64,000 nt of DNA from Argyresthia goedartella (GCA_949825045.1 OX463829.1:24398715-24462714); one strand, 5' to 3'; numbered from the stretch's first letter, positions 23,317 to 35,500 are shown. Notes: generated by a model from the letters alone, not told the origin. Numbers and translations are program-made.

Positions 23317-23483
23317 TATGTGTTTGAGTAGCTTGCGTGCTCATATGTATCTGAAGCTGACTGTACGGTATGCACACGGTATGAAGGGGGAGTGACTATT
23401 GATAGGCAGAAACTTCGAGCAACCACCGAGACGTTTGTTGGCCCTTCCCATCTAGCATCGATATATATAAGGATATCGATATT

Positions 23484-24705
23484 TCGTGTTGTTCAAGGAC
23501 GAACATACAAGATACAGATATGTATATTGCCTTAAACAAAAATCCGACGTCTATAAAAAATTGAAACTTATGCTGTCTGAAGCCAGGAATGCTGCACACA
23601 TCATCAAATATTTTTTAAGTGACAACGGCGGTGAGTTTGATAACAAAAGTGTACGAGATCTACTCGAAGAGGACGGTATAAAACAAAGGCTCGTTAAGCC
23701 ATACACACCAGAACAAAATGGGTGTAGCGAAAGGGAAAATCGCACACTAGTTGAATCTGCAAGAGCTATGATGCATGCACATGAAGACATGCCTCAGAAG
23801 TTATGGGCCGAAGTGGTAAATTCTGCTGTTTATGTAATTAACAGGACAGGACCTACCACTATAGAGGACAAGTCACCACAGGAGCTTTCGTTTAATAAGA
23901 AGCCTCGAATAAAGCATTTGGGAATCATCGGCTGTACCTGCTATGCGCATATACCAAAGCAAAATAGAAAGAAACTGCAAAAGAGGGCTACAAGGTGCAT
24001 TTTGATTGGGTACGATAACGACGACGGGTACAGGTTTTTTGACTCAAAAAATCAAAAACCAGTAAAGTCGAGAGACATCATCTTTGACGAGAGAGCATTA
24101 GATACCTCGATAGATACATACTAAAAATCGATATAGTTTGTGATGAGGAAAATGGTATTGAAGTAGGTCTTGCTAAAATTACTTTGACAGGTAATGAATA
24201 AAATGTTCCTATTATGCCCAACAACGTTGATGATAAAGAGAATGTCGGTGATACAGAAGAGTTTAATGACGCTGAAAACGATGAACAGTCTATTGAATCG
24301 GAGTCATATGTTGGCAATGCTGACGATGCTGGGATTGCTCCGCATTGCTCGGCAGGTGATACTGATGACGATGATGGATTAGTTCTGGAAGAAGTGATGG
24401 AACAGATGGCGCTTCGTGACCGTTCTTTGTTGCGTCCACCAGAAGAGCCTTGCTCTTGATAATTGGAAACGTAACGGACGCAACACTGAACAAAGTGATC
24501 AGACTGTCTATTCCTAAGGAAGTTTGGGATGAAATCCATAGACTGTACGAGGGTCCAAATGAAGGCCGACTTTACGATCTTAGCTTGGATTTATTTAAAC
24601 TTAAAAGAGAGTTATCAGATGACATTGCAACTCACATCTCAAAAGTTAAAAACGTATGGCACTGTCTTCATGAAGAGTTACTAAAGGAACTCAAACGTGG
24701 AACTG
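23484..24705 (+). pseudogene. Ty1/copia fragments: integrase followed by gag, copy A
   Basis: The frame to 24121 encodes an integrase core: YFLSDNGGEF with a catalytic Asp, then PYTPEQNGCSERENRT with the catalytic Glu, and a C-terminal block (IGCTCYAHIPKQNRKKLQKR, CILIGYDND). An acidic linker frame follows at 24214-24459 (DDDDGLVLEEVMEQM). At 24450 a gag-like frame begins (IPKEVWDEIHRLYEG, SKVKNVWHCLHEELLKEL), cut at 24705 by the duplication junction. Normal copia order is gag-protease-integrase-RT-RNase H, so gag after integrase marks a rearrangement or two abutting defective copies. No LTRs were found. Confidence 0.85.
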
Positions 24706-24741
24706 ATTGGTAAAACTTGAAAGAACCTTTTTAGCGACAGA

Positions 24742-25444
24742 CAGTGTTGCCAACAAGCTTTCAAAAAGCTGTAGAAAACTGTAAATTTCCACTTACAGGA
24801 CTATAAATCTACAGCTTTTCCTATTTTGTATTATTGAATAGCAGTAATCAATAAAACAACAAAATAATGTAATTAAATTATACTTGTAGTAATAATAATA
24901 ATAATAAAGTTTATATTCCAGAAATACAGAGCTTTTCCAATAAAAATATAAAACTTTAAAAACTACACAACACATAACATAAACATTTTAAAGAGAAGTA
25001 AATAAAAAAATAAACAAATTTTAGGGAACTAGGTTCGGCGCAAACAAACAGTAAATCTAATACTTAGTATTAAACAGTCTTTAAAATTGAACATTTCAAG
25101 TAATAAATCAACCTTAAATCTTAACATATTTACAATATTTCTACTAAGACTTCCTCCTTTTCAATTTTCACATCCTCTTCATTTTCAGTTCCATTTTTAT
25201 TCTTGAAATCGTACATATTTTTATTAAATCTCTTTAAATGGTTATTGGTAGCATTAAACTCGAAACAATTTTTAATTCCTGACTTTGTATGTAAAGTGCC
25301 TTGGATTATATGCAGCGAATAATATAGATGGCGTAGTAGGTATTATATAGAAAAAAACTGTAGATTTGGGGGTCTGAACTAAAGACTGTGACGATATGGA
25401 CAAAACTGTAAATCTACAGTTAAAACGTAGAGTTGGCTACTCTG
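24742..25444 (-). mobile_element. hAT-type non-autonomous element, copy B, without SINE
   Basis: About 703 bp with the same ends as copy A and the same 8-bp target duplication GCGACAGA (24734-24741, 25445-25452). The - strand C-terminal transposase frame (about 25345-25135) is uninterrupted here, reading LYYSLHIIQGTLHTKSGIK into the FNATNNHLKRFNKNMYDF block before a stop. Confidence 0.85.
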
Positions 25445-25773
25445 GCGACAGATTGTATAAAGAATGACAATTGATCGTTAGTTCTATCGTATCGATCTTT
25501 ACTCATGAAATATCATGTTAATTTGGATTAACATCAAGTGTTTTTGAAAGATCACTATTTGGTCAAATTAACGTCTTGGGAGTTATTTGTTGCTCCTTCT
25601 TAGCACTACCCGGGAGGACGTGAAGGGCTGTCGGTATCAAGTTTTTCCTTCGGACGTGAGCAACTGTCTCCCCAAAGTAATGTCATTGGCCATTACAAAA
25701 ATATAGGTAATATGAAGGTCAGTCAAAGGTAGTATTGGCCAATGAAATTAGGTACACTGAGAGAAAATTACTG

Positions 25774-26078
25774 TGATCCGAATTTTGAGTAATAATGTAT
25801 AAATACTAGAGTAGGCGCGCAAACTGACTTTCTTGCAGCTATAAGAAGAGTGGATTCACTCAACCCCAATAGGGAGAGTCTGACTCCTGGGCATCGGTAA
25901 TTCCATTTTTTTCCCCTCCAACAAAAAAGAAACCCAATTCAGTCAGTCTGTGCGAAGCGCTTGCCGAGCCGTGACGCTTTTGATGCGAGAGTAAGAAACT
26001 AAATAATGCCGTCATGTGCTCTGTGGTACTGTAAAAACTACACCTTACAGACCAAAAAAGCCGAGGAATAACTTTTCA
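25774..26078 (+). pseudogene. THAP-domain stub with TATA repeat, copy B
   Basis: Equivalent of 19136-19440, with ATG at 26006 and the same MPSCALWYCKNYTLQTKK start and early stop. The frame break is therefore older than the duplication. The TATAAATA repeat lies about 210 bp upstream. Confidence 0.58.
25871..25928 (+). mobile_element. Poly-A retroelement tail, copy B
   Basis: Duplicate of 19233-19290, with the same short flanking CCCAAT words. Confidence 0.6.
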
Positions 26079-26638
26079 TATTAATTACCCTGTATTATCA
26101 GTAAAATACGCATATTCAATAATTATTTGTGAATTACAAAAATCTTCAATGCGACAGCCATGTTTTCTCTTTGAAAATCAAAGAGTAACAAGATTTTTTA
26201 ATGCAAATGTGTCATTTCCGAATACCAACGTGTTATGCCCGTCATATATTTTGTAAATTTTTATTGCACATTAAAATTCACACTACAAACTTATGGAAAA
26301 GACATTTACAAAGGCAAGCTTATCTCTAACAAGAGATTTCTTCCAGCAAGCCCAAGATGATAAGAATAATTTTCATAGCCGTGACAGGAAACACAGACCC
26401 TTGCGCAGAAATACCGCTCATGTTTTACTTAATGATAATTATCATCTGACGAAAATTTAAAGAACTGTCAATTTATTTATTTAACTGACTAACAACATCA
26501 CAGCCAATGAAAAAAAATACCATTAAAATATTGGAAATGTGCATATTCTCTTTTAATTTATTCCCAAAATACACATTATAGGTCGCCTGCGCTTAAAAGT
26601 ATGCAACAAAGATTCACACGATAGGTATACTTTTGGGC

Positions 26639-29130
26639 ACACGTATACAGACCACCAGATTCATCCTTTGATTTATTCGAAAAGAAAATGGATGAAGTGT
26701 TGATTAAAATCAGCGATAAAAACAATTTTTTTATAATTTGTGGTGATTTTAATGTTAATCTGTTAGAGGATAATAATATTTGTACTAGATTAAAATCTTT
26801 ATTTTTATGTCACAACATGAACTATCTGTTTTTGGAGCCTACTAGAATTACTGCAACAGTACCTGCATTGACAATATATTTACTAACATTACGCCCATTT
26901 TCAAATTGGTCATCAATAAATTAACCTCTGATCACTCTGGTCAGATAGGTATATTCAATATTAAAATAAAAAAGGACCAAAAAGAGGATATTACATGTGT
27001 GCCCGTTAGTGACACTCGGCTTGAACACTACAGGAATAATATTTTAGATAAACTATGGGAAATACCATACAGTGACGATCCAAATTTGTTGTACAACTCA
27101 GTATTTAACCTAGTCAAAAATGAATATGATACGGTATTTAAATCAAAAACTATAAAAGTTAATAACAAAGCTTTGTTTAGTGATTGGGCGACAGTTGGAA
27201 TTCATAGGAGCAGACGAAGATTATATGAACTCTATGAAGAGAAATCATATAACAAAAATACGGCCTTTCTAGATTATGTTCGTAGTTATTCAAAAATGTT
27301 TAAACGCGTTTGTGCCGTAGCTAAATCTAATTTCATTAAAAACAAAATTGAATCTAGTAGCAATGTAATGAAAACGACTTGGCAAATTATAAACAGAGAG
27401 ACTGGAAAGGCCAAAGCTACACATAATAACTTCAAGCTTAAGATAGATAATCAATTGCTAGGTACAGACCTAGAAGTAGCAAAAGCTTTCGAAAATTTCT
27501 TTACGGACATTCCAGTTTCAACAATCAAGTCTTTAAATTCATTTCCCGCTGCTGCTGAATCTATACTTAAACAAAACTTTGAGGATTGTAAAACAGATTT
27601 TAAATTTAGGCACGTAAATAATGAAGACATTGTAAAAGCGTTTAAATCCCTGGAAATGAAAAAGACAGCTGACGCCCATGGTCTATCAGTCAAAATTATT
27701 AGTTCCATTGTAGATTCTATTGCACCTCACCTTTGTTGTATATTTAATCAATGTATGGTATGGTAAGATAATGGTGTGTTTCCTGACTTGATGAAACTAA
27801 GTAAAGTTATACCTTTATTCAAAGCTGGAAGTACATCAGACCCCACCAATTTTAGACCCATATCGATACTACCAACGCTTAGCAAAATATTTGAAAAACT
27901 CATACTTAATCAATTGCAAAGTCATTTTTATCTCAATAATTTAATTCATATTGCTCACCTGGGTCTTCAATAAGTATGGGCGTACCGCAAGGTTCAATTC
28001 TTGGTCCTTTCTTGTTTTTAGTATATATTAATGATTTACCTTACCTTGTTAAAGCAAAACGTGGGTTAGTATTGTTTGCCGATGATACTTCTTTGATATT
28101 TAAAGTTAAAAGACAGCAATCAAATTATGACGAGGTAAAAAAATGCTATCTCTAGTATAGTGAACTGGTTTACTGTTAACAATTTATTACTTAATGAAAA
28201 GAAAACTAAATGTATTAAATTCGTGTTACCCAATGTGAACCCGGTAACTACAGATATATTTATAAAAGGACAGAGATTGGACCTTAAGCAGTCGACTGTC
28301 TTTTTGGGCATTACTTTAGACGCCAAACTACAATGGGATCCTCATATAAATAAATTGTCGAACAGACTGAGTTCGGCAGCGTTCGCAGTTAAAAAAATTA
28401 GAGCTCTTACCGACGTAGACACCGCTAGACTAGTCTACTTTAGTTACTTTCATGGTCTAATGACCTATGGTATTTTATTGTGGGGTCACGCTGCGAATGC
28501 TAATAGTATATTTATTCTGCAGAAACGGGCTGTTCGTGCAATTTATAGATTAGGGCCTAGAGTGTCACTGAGGGAAAAGTTTAAAGAAATCAATATTCTG
28601 ACATTTGTGTCTCAATATATCTATGACAATCTTGTGTATGTAAAAAGAAATATAACTAATTTTCAGAAGTACAGTGATATACACAATTTTAATACTAGAA
28701 ATAAAGACAAGTTGGTTGCTTATGTAAGCCGACTACATAAAATTATACGCTATTACAATAAGGTCCCTACTGATTTTAAAAACTTACCTTTAGACAAGTT
28801 TAAAATAATAATAAAACAGAAATTGTATAAAAAAGGTTACTATAGGATATCTGATTACTTAGAGGACAGATGTCCATGGGAATAGATTGTTTGAGTAACA
28901 GGCTGTTTCGATATATAATTAGCATTCATTTTGTAATTTGACAATATTTTATTTAAAAAAGGAAACGCAAAAGATGCGACGACTGTGGAGTTTCTTCGGT
29001 GAGCTCTTCTCCACAGATTCCGCCATTGTGTTAGTGAACTCACCCAAAAAAATGTAATGTCGGATCTAAGTGATGTAACAACATCCTATGGAAATAAATG
29101 ATTTTTGATTTGATTTGATTTGATTTGATT
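26639..29130 (+). mobile_element. Jockey-like LINE (family 3), copy B
   Basis: Same organisation as copy A: endonuclease end from 26688, a linker frame at 26906-27766 that is longer than in A because the frameshift near 20620 is absent, RT start at 27776-27973, the shared palm deletion, [20 protein letters not shown] and LFADDTSL, and the C-terminal frame at 28160-28885. B has its own 4-bp deletion near 26863 and a 24-bp in-frame deletion at 28744. The GATTT tail is one unit longer than in A. Inactive. Confidence 0.9.
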
Positions 29131-29552
29131 TGGCAAAGGCGACTGTACGTCTTCGGCATGTCGCATCTGAGCGCAAAGATTATTATCTATGACAACTGAC
29201 ACGCCCGCTCTCGTCAAGAGGCTGGGCACATATTTTGTTCGAGCTAGCGTCTCTAGTATTTTATACATTGTTACTCAAAGGATCCGAACAATAAAACTAT
29301 AACGGCACACTACCCACTTAAGAACTATGCATAAGTATGAGTTAATTAACGTTTTTATTGTTGCTAGGTTATTTTCGTTATAACATCATTCCGTAACAAC
29401 TTTAACCATTGTTGGAAACACAAGTTCTAGTGACAATGTCACCATTGTTTTCATAAAGCCAAAACATATATTGTGAGGCACAAATCTATAACTCACCCTA
29501 ACAACAGAAATATTGTCTCCTCAGGCCGTGGTTATACCTTCACTGTCACGTA

Positions 29553-30031
29553 CAGTCAGCATTAGATATATGTGAGCACGCAAGCTACTAAAATAGATCT
29601 ATACAACATAAACAAGCAGAAATATCTACACAAACAAAGTGTCAAAATAATGTTAACAACCTCTGTGTTTGCATGGGTGTTGACATCATTTTGACACGTT
29701 GGCTGTGTAATGTAATAATAATTATACCTTGGACACTATTTACACAAATTTATCTAGCCCCAAACTAGGATTCCGTGTACAATAATAATATAATATACCT
29801 TGGACACTATTTAAACACATTGATCCAGCCCTAAACTAGGGTTCCCTGTATCTTGGGTACTAGACAACGATACACATACTTATATAGATAAATATTATAC
29901 TTAAATATATAAACAACCATGACTAGGGTACAAATATTTGCCACCACCGGGACTCGAACCCGGGACCCTGGTTTTCGTAGGCAGTATGTGTTTGAGTAGC
30001 TTGCGTGCTCATATGTATCTGAAGCTGACTG
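29553..30031. mobile_element. MITE with TA target duplication, copy B (more complete)
   Basis: TA (29551-29552), CAGTCAGC at the left end, GCTGACTG at the right end, and TA (30032-30033). The arms pair over roughly 45 bp with mismatches, including GAGCACGCAAGCTACT and its complement. Two SINE copies lie inside. Confidence 0.65.
29713..29984 (-). mobile_element. Two abutting SINE family 1 copies, copy B
   Basis: A 3'-only fragment at 29713-29780 is followed by a head-truncated SINE at 29781-29984, matching the arrangement in copy A. Here the B-box region reads GGGACTCGAACCCGGGACCC on +. Confidence 0.8.
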
Positions 30032-30151
30032 TACGGTATGCACACGGTATGAAGGGGGAGTGACTATTGATAGGCAGAAACTTCGAGCAACCACCGAGAC
30101 GTTTGTTGGCCCTTCCCATCTAGCATCGATATATATAAGGATATCGATATT

Positions 30152-31117
30152 TCGTGTTGTTCAAGGACGAACATACAAGATACAGATATGTATATTTCCT
30201 TAAACAAAAATCCGACGTCTATAAAAAATTGAAACTTATGCTGTCTGAAGCCAGGAATGCTGCACACATCATCAAATATTTTTTAAGTGACAACGGCGGT
30301 GAGTTTGATAACAAAAGTGTACGAGATCTACTCGAAGAGGACGGTATAAAACAAAGGCTCGTTAAGCCATACACACCAGAACAAAATGGGTGTAGCGAAA
30401 GGGAAAATCGCACACTAGTTGAATCTGCAAGAGCTATGATGCATGCACATGAAGACATGCCTCAGAAGTTATGGGCCGAAGTGGTAAATTCTGCTGTTTA
30501 TGTAATTAACAGGACAGGACCTACCACTGTAGAGGACAAGTCACCACAGGAGCTTTCGTTTAATAAGAAGCCTCGAATAAAGCATTTGGGAATCATCGGC
30601 TGTACCTGCTATGCGCATATACCAAAGCAAAATAGAAAGAAACTGCAAAAGAGGGCTACAAGGTGCATTTTGATTGGGTACGATAACGATGACGGGTACA
30701 GGTTTTTTGACTCAAAAAATCAAAAACCAGTAAAGTCGAGAGACATCATCTTTGACGAGAGAGCATTAGATACCTCGATAGATACATACTAAAAATCGAT
30801 ATAGTTTGTGATGAGGAAAATGGTATTGAAGTAGGTCTTGCTAAAATTACTTTGACAGGTAATGAATAAAATGTTCCTATTATGCCCAACAACGTTGATG
30901 ATAAAGAGAATGTCGGTGATACAGAAGAGTTTAATGACGCTGAAAACGATGAACAGTCTATTGAATCGGAGTCATATGTTGGCAATGCTGACGATGCTGG
31001 GATTGCTCCGCATTGCTCGGCAGGTGATACTGATGACGATGATGGATTAGTTCTGGAAGAAGTGATGGAACAGATGGCGCTTCGTGACCGTTCTTTGTTG
31101 CGTCCACCAGAAGAGCC
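30152..31117 (+). pseudogene. Ty1/copia integrase and acidic linker, copy B
   Basis: The frame to 30792 holds the integrase catalytic blocks LSDNGGEF and PEQNGCSERENRT, near-identical to copy A. The acidic linker (30882-31127) ends with DDDDGLVLEEVMEQM. The N-terminal HHCC zinc region and protease are missing upstream. The frame begins next to MITE-flanking sequence, so the 5' part was lost before the duplication. Confidence 0.83.
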
Positions 31118-32105
31118 TTGCTCTTGATAATTGGAAACGTAACGGACGCAACACTGAACAAAGTGATCAGACTGTCTATTCCTAAGGAAGTTTGGGATGA
31201 AATCCATAGACTGTACGAGGGTCCAAATGAAGGCCGACTTTACGATCTTAGCTTGGATTTATTTAAACTTAAAAGAGAGTTATCAGATGACATTGCAACT
31301 CACATCTCAAAAGTTAAAAACGTATGGCACTGTCTTAATGAAGAGTTACTAAAGGAACTCAAACGTGGAACTGCCCGAAGTTCTTCTAATACATATTTAT
31401 TATACTGGACATTCAACCAGAAATATACTTTTCATATAAGTCAAATTGGCTTCTAATGTCGAAGAACGACAGAACAGTAGACAATATCACTGGTCAGCTA
31501 TGTGCACATAAGAAGGCACTGAACACTAAGATGACAGTAGCTGAGTCTAGTGAGGCTGCGCTTTATACAAGGACAAATAAACAAGCTGATAAGGGAACAA
31601 AGTATAAGTTCAAATGTTTCATTTGTAAGGAACCAGGTCATTTGAAAAGGGATTGCCCGAAGGCTGCCAAAAATAAGGAGGAAAGAGCTCAAAGTTCCAA
31701 TATGGTGTTACTGACAGTGAACTCGACGGATTCTGGGATTGCTCAGCAGGAAGCAGGTAATGCTGATGACGATGATGGACTTGTTCTGGAAGAACTGATG
31801 AAACAGATGGTGCTTCGTGACGGGTCTTGATCGATTCAAAGACTTTAGAGTCATATAAAGATGCTAATAAAAGCTCTGAGAGAGAGTTTTGGCAAAAAGC
31901 CATGGCCAGTGAGCCAGCGAAGCCATATGGCTGTCTCGACTTTTGAGCGATCTAGGGGTTCTCAAGGAGACACTATGCTTGAGAGTAGACAACGAAGCCG
32001 CAATAAGGCTGGCCGAAAACCCTGAATTTCACCGGCGGACTAAACATATACGAGCCCGACACTTTTTTATAAGAGATACTTGTCAACAAGGTATCCAGTG
32101 AGGAC
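31118..32105 (+). pseudogene. Ty1/copia gag, CCHC knuckle, then RT and RNase H scraps
   Basis: A gag frame (31118 to about 31371) is frameshifted, then continues at 31456-31830 with MSKNDRTVDNITGQLC and a CCHC nucleocapsid knuckle CFICKEPGHLKRDC. It passes straight into an acidic linker (NADDDDGLVLEELMKQM) like the one after integrase. Broken frames follow with an RT start (TLESYKDANKSSEREFWQKA, 31838-31900) and the RNase H end (VDNEAAIRLAENPEFHRRTK, about 31988-32050). Domain order is normal here, but protease and integrase are deleted, as is most of RT. It ends about 450 bp upstream of the Nab2 start codon. Confidence 0.8.
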
Positions 32106-32210
32106 CTTAGGGTTTATCTTGATGCGGTAAGAGTGAACCCCCATCAGTCATAAATGGTACCAAAACGATGTGCCAGAGTGTGGCCAGGTGTGTGATAGCG
32201 TTCACATGGG

Positions 32211-32554
32211 GTTAAATTTTCTCACCCTAGAGCTAAGCTAAGTAAGTTATACTAACTAACCAAAAGATATCAAATGAACAACAAATGAATATAAGACCGT
32301 TTCGTTCGGATCGGACCACACACAAAAAAAAATAACTGTCACGCTGACTGCTTCTTTTGCTTGCTGTGCTGTCAAAAAGCGAGATATTTTGCGGTGTAAG
32401 AGACAGACAGCATGAATTTAGGAAAATAATGGAATGTATACATTAATTAATGGACTCTGTGTAGTGTATTTCTAATATGTGATTATTAGTTGTTAGTTAA
32501 AAAGGTGTTATAGTTGTTTTCTATCGAAAATAAAATAAAAACCATCGATCTAAA
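32211..32554 (+). promoter_or_regulatory. Presumed Nab2/ZC3H14 promoter and 5' UTR
   Basis: Sequence between the last copia scrap and the Nab2 ATG. It has no protein-coding signal and no TATA box at an obvious position. The transcription start cannot be fixed from sequence alone. The ATG context is CTAAAATGG, with A at -3 and G at +4. Confidence 0.45.
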
Positions 32555-32593
32555 ATGGACGTCGTTGGCAGCGAGATTGGTCAGAAAATGCGG
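32555..32593 (+). CDS. Nab2: Nab2 exon 1 (start codon)
   Basis: ATG followed by DVVGSEIGQKMR, donor CGG|GTAAAT, phase 0. It aligns with the beginning of ZC3H14, where a Glu-Ile-x-Arg/Gln-Lys pattern precedes SAIK. Any upstream 5' UTR exon is undetected. Confidence 0.85.
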
Positions 32594-35500
32594 GTAAATG
32601 TTCAATATTTATCTAAATACTATTGATTTACATTATGTACAAAATTGTTTTTTTTTTATGATTCAAACCTTAATTACTAAGACTGATGCTTCTGTTCAAA
32701 TAAGTCTTGACCTGAAAGGAAATTCTAGGGTTATATGTGGGGTTATAGGTACCTATTTTCGATCTCCTGATGATATGCAAGGGTTGGAGTGTAGATAAGG
32801 GGGTGTAAGTAGGGGCTTCCGCCCCCTTTTCGACACTAACCTATGCAAGCTGCCCCTTATATTTTGAAAATTCATTTTGTCACAACCTGCCAATAAACTC
32901 ATTCAGCTTTTCACCTTTTTCAGTCGGCCATCAAGGCGAAACTTACAGAACTGGGCTGCTATGTTGGTAAGTAAGTTCTTGAAGCCAATGTCGGCTGAGT
33001 TGGAGAGTTGTTGTGTTATTATACTTGACCACGAAAACCTGAAGGACTAACCTAACAAAACATTGCATGATAATTGCTTGGCGTACCTAGCCTACTACAG
33101 ATAATGATATAAATATTAGTAGAAAATAGGCACTTCAGAGAGAAGATTATTAGAAAAAAATTGTTTGTTTTAGTGAGACGAGTAACCCCCCCATTGGATT
33201 AAGAATAAAAAATAAGTATAAAGAATCATCAATATTTTTTAAATCCTACAGTGCACACCTTCTCCTTTCCACTGACCTAAAATTTAAAATACCATACACT
33301 ACCACTCCAAAGTAATCAGCCATCCAGTTAAAATGTCCTAATTTGGCGATTATATTTATTGGTTTGTGTATGATTTTAATGAAATAAAAAAAAAAACTTA
33401 TAGCATGACATTGTTATTAGTTTCCTAAAACATTTTTTGTAGAAGTTTTTATATCTCAATATAATGGAATATATATTGCAATAAAAGTTCAGAGTGTTGA
33501 TAAGGGATCGATTGATTGATTAATCTAGTTTCCTCATATTAGTATATATAAAAACTACAAATTTTATTTCATTGATCTGTCATAGTTTCATCAGTAAAGA
33601 AAGTTATTTACAACCATCTAATTTTCTTAACTTTTACTGAATAACATCAACAAAATGGGGAAAACAAGATAGCTATCTGTTGAAGACTGAGGAATCAAAT
33701 GGGGCAAAGCAATCAAGAAAGAGTCAGAGAATTAAGGGTTCCGAGGCAAACTGTTGACTCCATCGTAAAAACATCCAGAACACTGGTGCTATTTTAAACT
33801 TTCATCATGGGAGACCGAAGGTTACAACTCCAGCGGAAAATTCTAATATTGTTATAGCCAGTAAATGTAATAGACTCCTAACCACCCTGAAATAACAACA
33901 TACATTAACAGGGGTCTACTTATTCAAACTTTCATCGCCATGGGAGACTGAAGGTTACTACTCCACCAGAAAATTCTAATATTGTAATTACCAGGTATAC
34001 ATAATAGACGCCTAACCACCACCCAAATAACAGCACACATCAACAGGGGTCATGCTAAATCTGTTAGTGTCTCAACTGTGAAAAGGTCTCAATGGCATAG
34101 GCCTCAAAGGGTGTTTGGCCGTCTCAAAACCATTATTGAAAGCCAGATATTAAAAAAATTGGGTGACTGGATCGCCAACATAAAATTGTACAGCTGAAGA
34201 GTGGAATGAAGTCCTTTGGAGCACAGGCATTGGACAAACTGGTAGTAATGGCAAGGCTGCTGAAGATTTGTAGAATGGTTATTAAAAACAAAGGTCACAT
34301 AGTTGAATCAAAGATTTAATTTTAAGTGTTGTTCACACTTAAATATAATAAATTTATGTAAATAAATTATTTCGTAAATAAAAATAGTTTATTCTATGAT
34401 ATAGAATAAACTATTTTTATTTACGAAATAATAGCTAATAATATAATATAAAATAATAAATAGCATTCAATAGCTGAGGAAGGAAGGAAGAAAGGATTAT
34501 TGGTGGCTGAATACTTTTGAAGGGTAATGCAGGTGCAAATATGCATAATTTACTTTCCTATAATAATATTAGCCTAATAGTCCACATATTGTCAATCAAT
34601 GACTATAACTGTATTTCTCCAGATGATGAGTTACCAGACTATGTCATGGTCATGGTGGCAAACAAGCGCACTCGCTCACAGATGGAGGAAGATCTCCAGC
34701 TGTTCCTGGGAGACAACACCGAGCAGTTTGTCAACTGGCTGCACCAGGTGCTTCGGAAACTACAGGAGGTGACTGTCACTGCGCCTGTGGCTTCAAATAG
34801 TAAGTTTTTCATTCCGGGCCTGTTTCAAGAAGTCCTGATAAGCCCTGCTACACAGATAAATCATACATTTTGTATGTAAACTGGCAGATGAATTTGTCAC
34901 TTGGAGATTATGTTTTCAGACAGAGCATTTATCGGGTGCGAGTTTGGGTTGCTTGGAATAGAGTTGATACTATGTAAATGATAATGTATCTCACAAGTAG
35001 ATGAATAACAAAAATGAAAACAACATACAAATTCTTGTAATGAGATTTACTGTCATAATATGACTCTTAAACCATGAATAATAGTCATCATTTGAAAAAA
35101 ATAAGGTTGGATCCATTATGATGATTACTAACCTAGGTAATCTATGTTTGTAAAATATATTATATCCAAGTCAAGTTGGATGGCACTATTTTAGTGATGT
35201 ACTACCCAATGTTGATAGTTACCAAGGTACACAACAAAATAAAGGTTGAATATTACCTTTTTAGGGTTCCGTACCCGAAGGGTGCCAAACGGGACCCCAT
35301 TACTAAGACTCCGCTGTCCCTCTTTGTATTAGTTAAGCACAACCTATTTTTAAAAGAGATCTAAAAAAATGGGAGTTTCTTCGCCCTTTCTGTCTGTTGG
35401 TCTGTCCATCTGTCACCAGGCTACCTCATGAACTGTGATATTTAACAGTTGAAATTTTCACAGATGATGTAGTTCAGTTGCCGCTATAACAACAAATCTT

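Larger units (their letters stand above)
22936..23363. mobile_element. MITE with TA target duplication, copy A
   Basis: The left end CAGTCAGC and the right end GCTGACTG are flanked by TA on both sides (22934-22935, 23364-23365), as in Tc1/mariner-type insertion. In copy B the inverted arms extend through GAGCACGCAAGCTACT. In copy A the left arm is shortened by the ~51-bp deletion. SINE sequences sit inside. Confidence 0.6.
17794..24705. repeat. Tandem segmental duplication, copy A
   Basis: The block from GATTGGTAAAAC (17795) to the copia gag at AAACGTGGAACTG (24705) recurs directly adjacent at 24704-31373. Both copies hold the same transposons at the same relative positions with near-identical sequence. 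The junction shares only a 2-bp TG microhomology. Differences private to A are a SINE inside the hAT element (18364-18627), a ~51-bp deletion near 22967, and a one-base loss near 20620 that shifts the LINE frame. Confidence 0.93.
24704..31373. repeat. Tandem segmental duplication, copy B
   Basis: The second direct copy of 17794-24705. Private features of B are the absence of the SINE in the hAT element, a 4-bp loss near 26863 that shifts the LINE endonuclease frame, and a 24-bp loss at 28744. B retains a ~51-bp MITE segment missing from A. B continues at its right end into the rest of the copia gag, so the B side carries the ancestral right flank. Confidence 0.93.
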
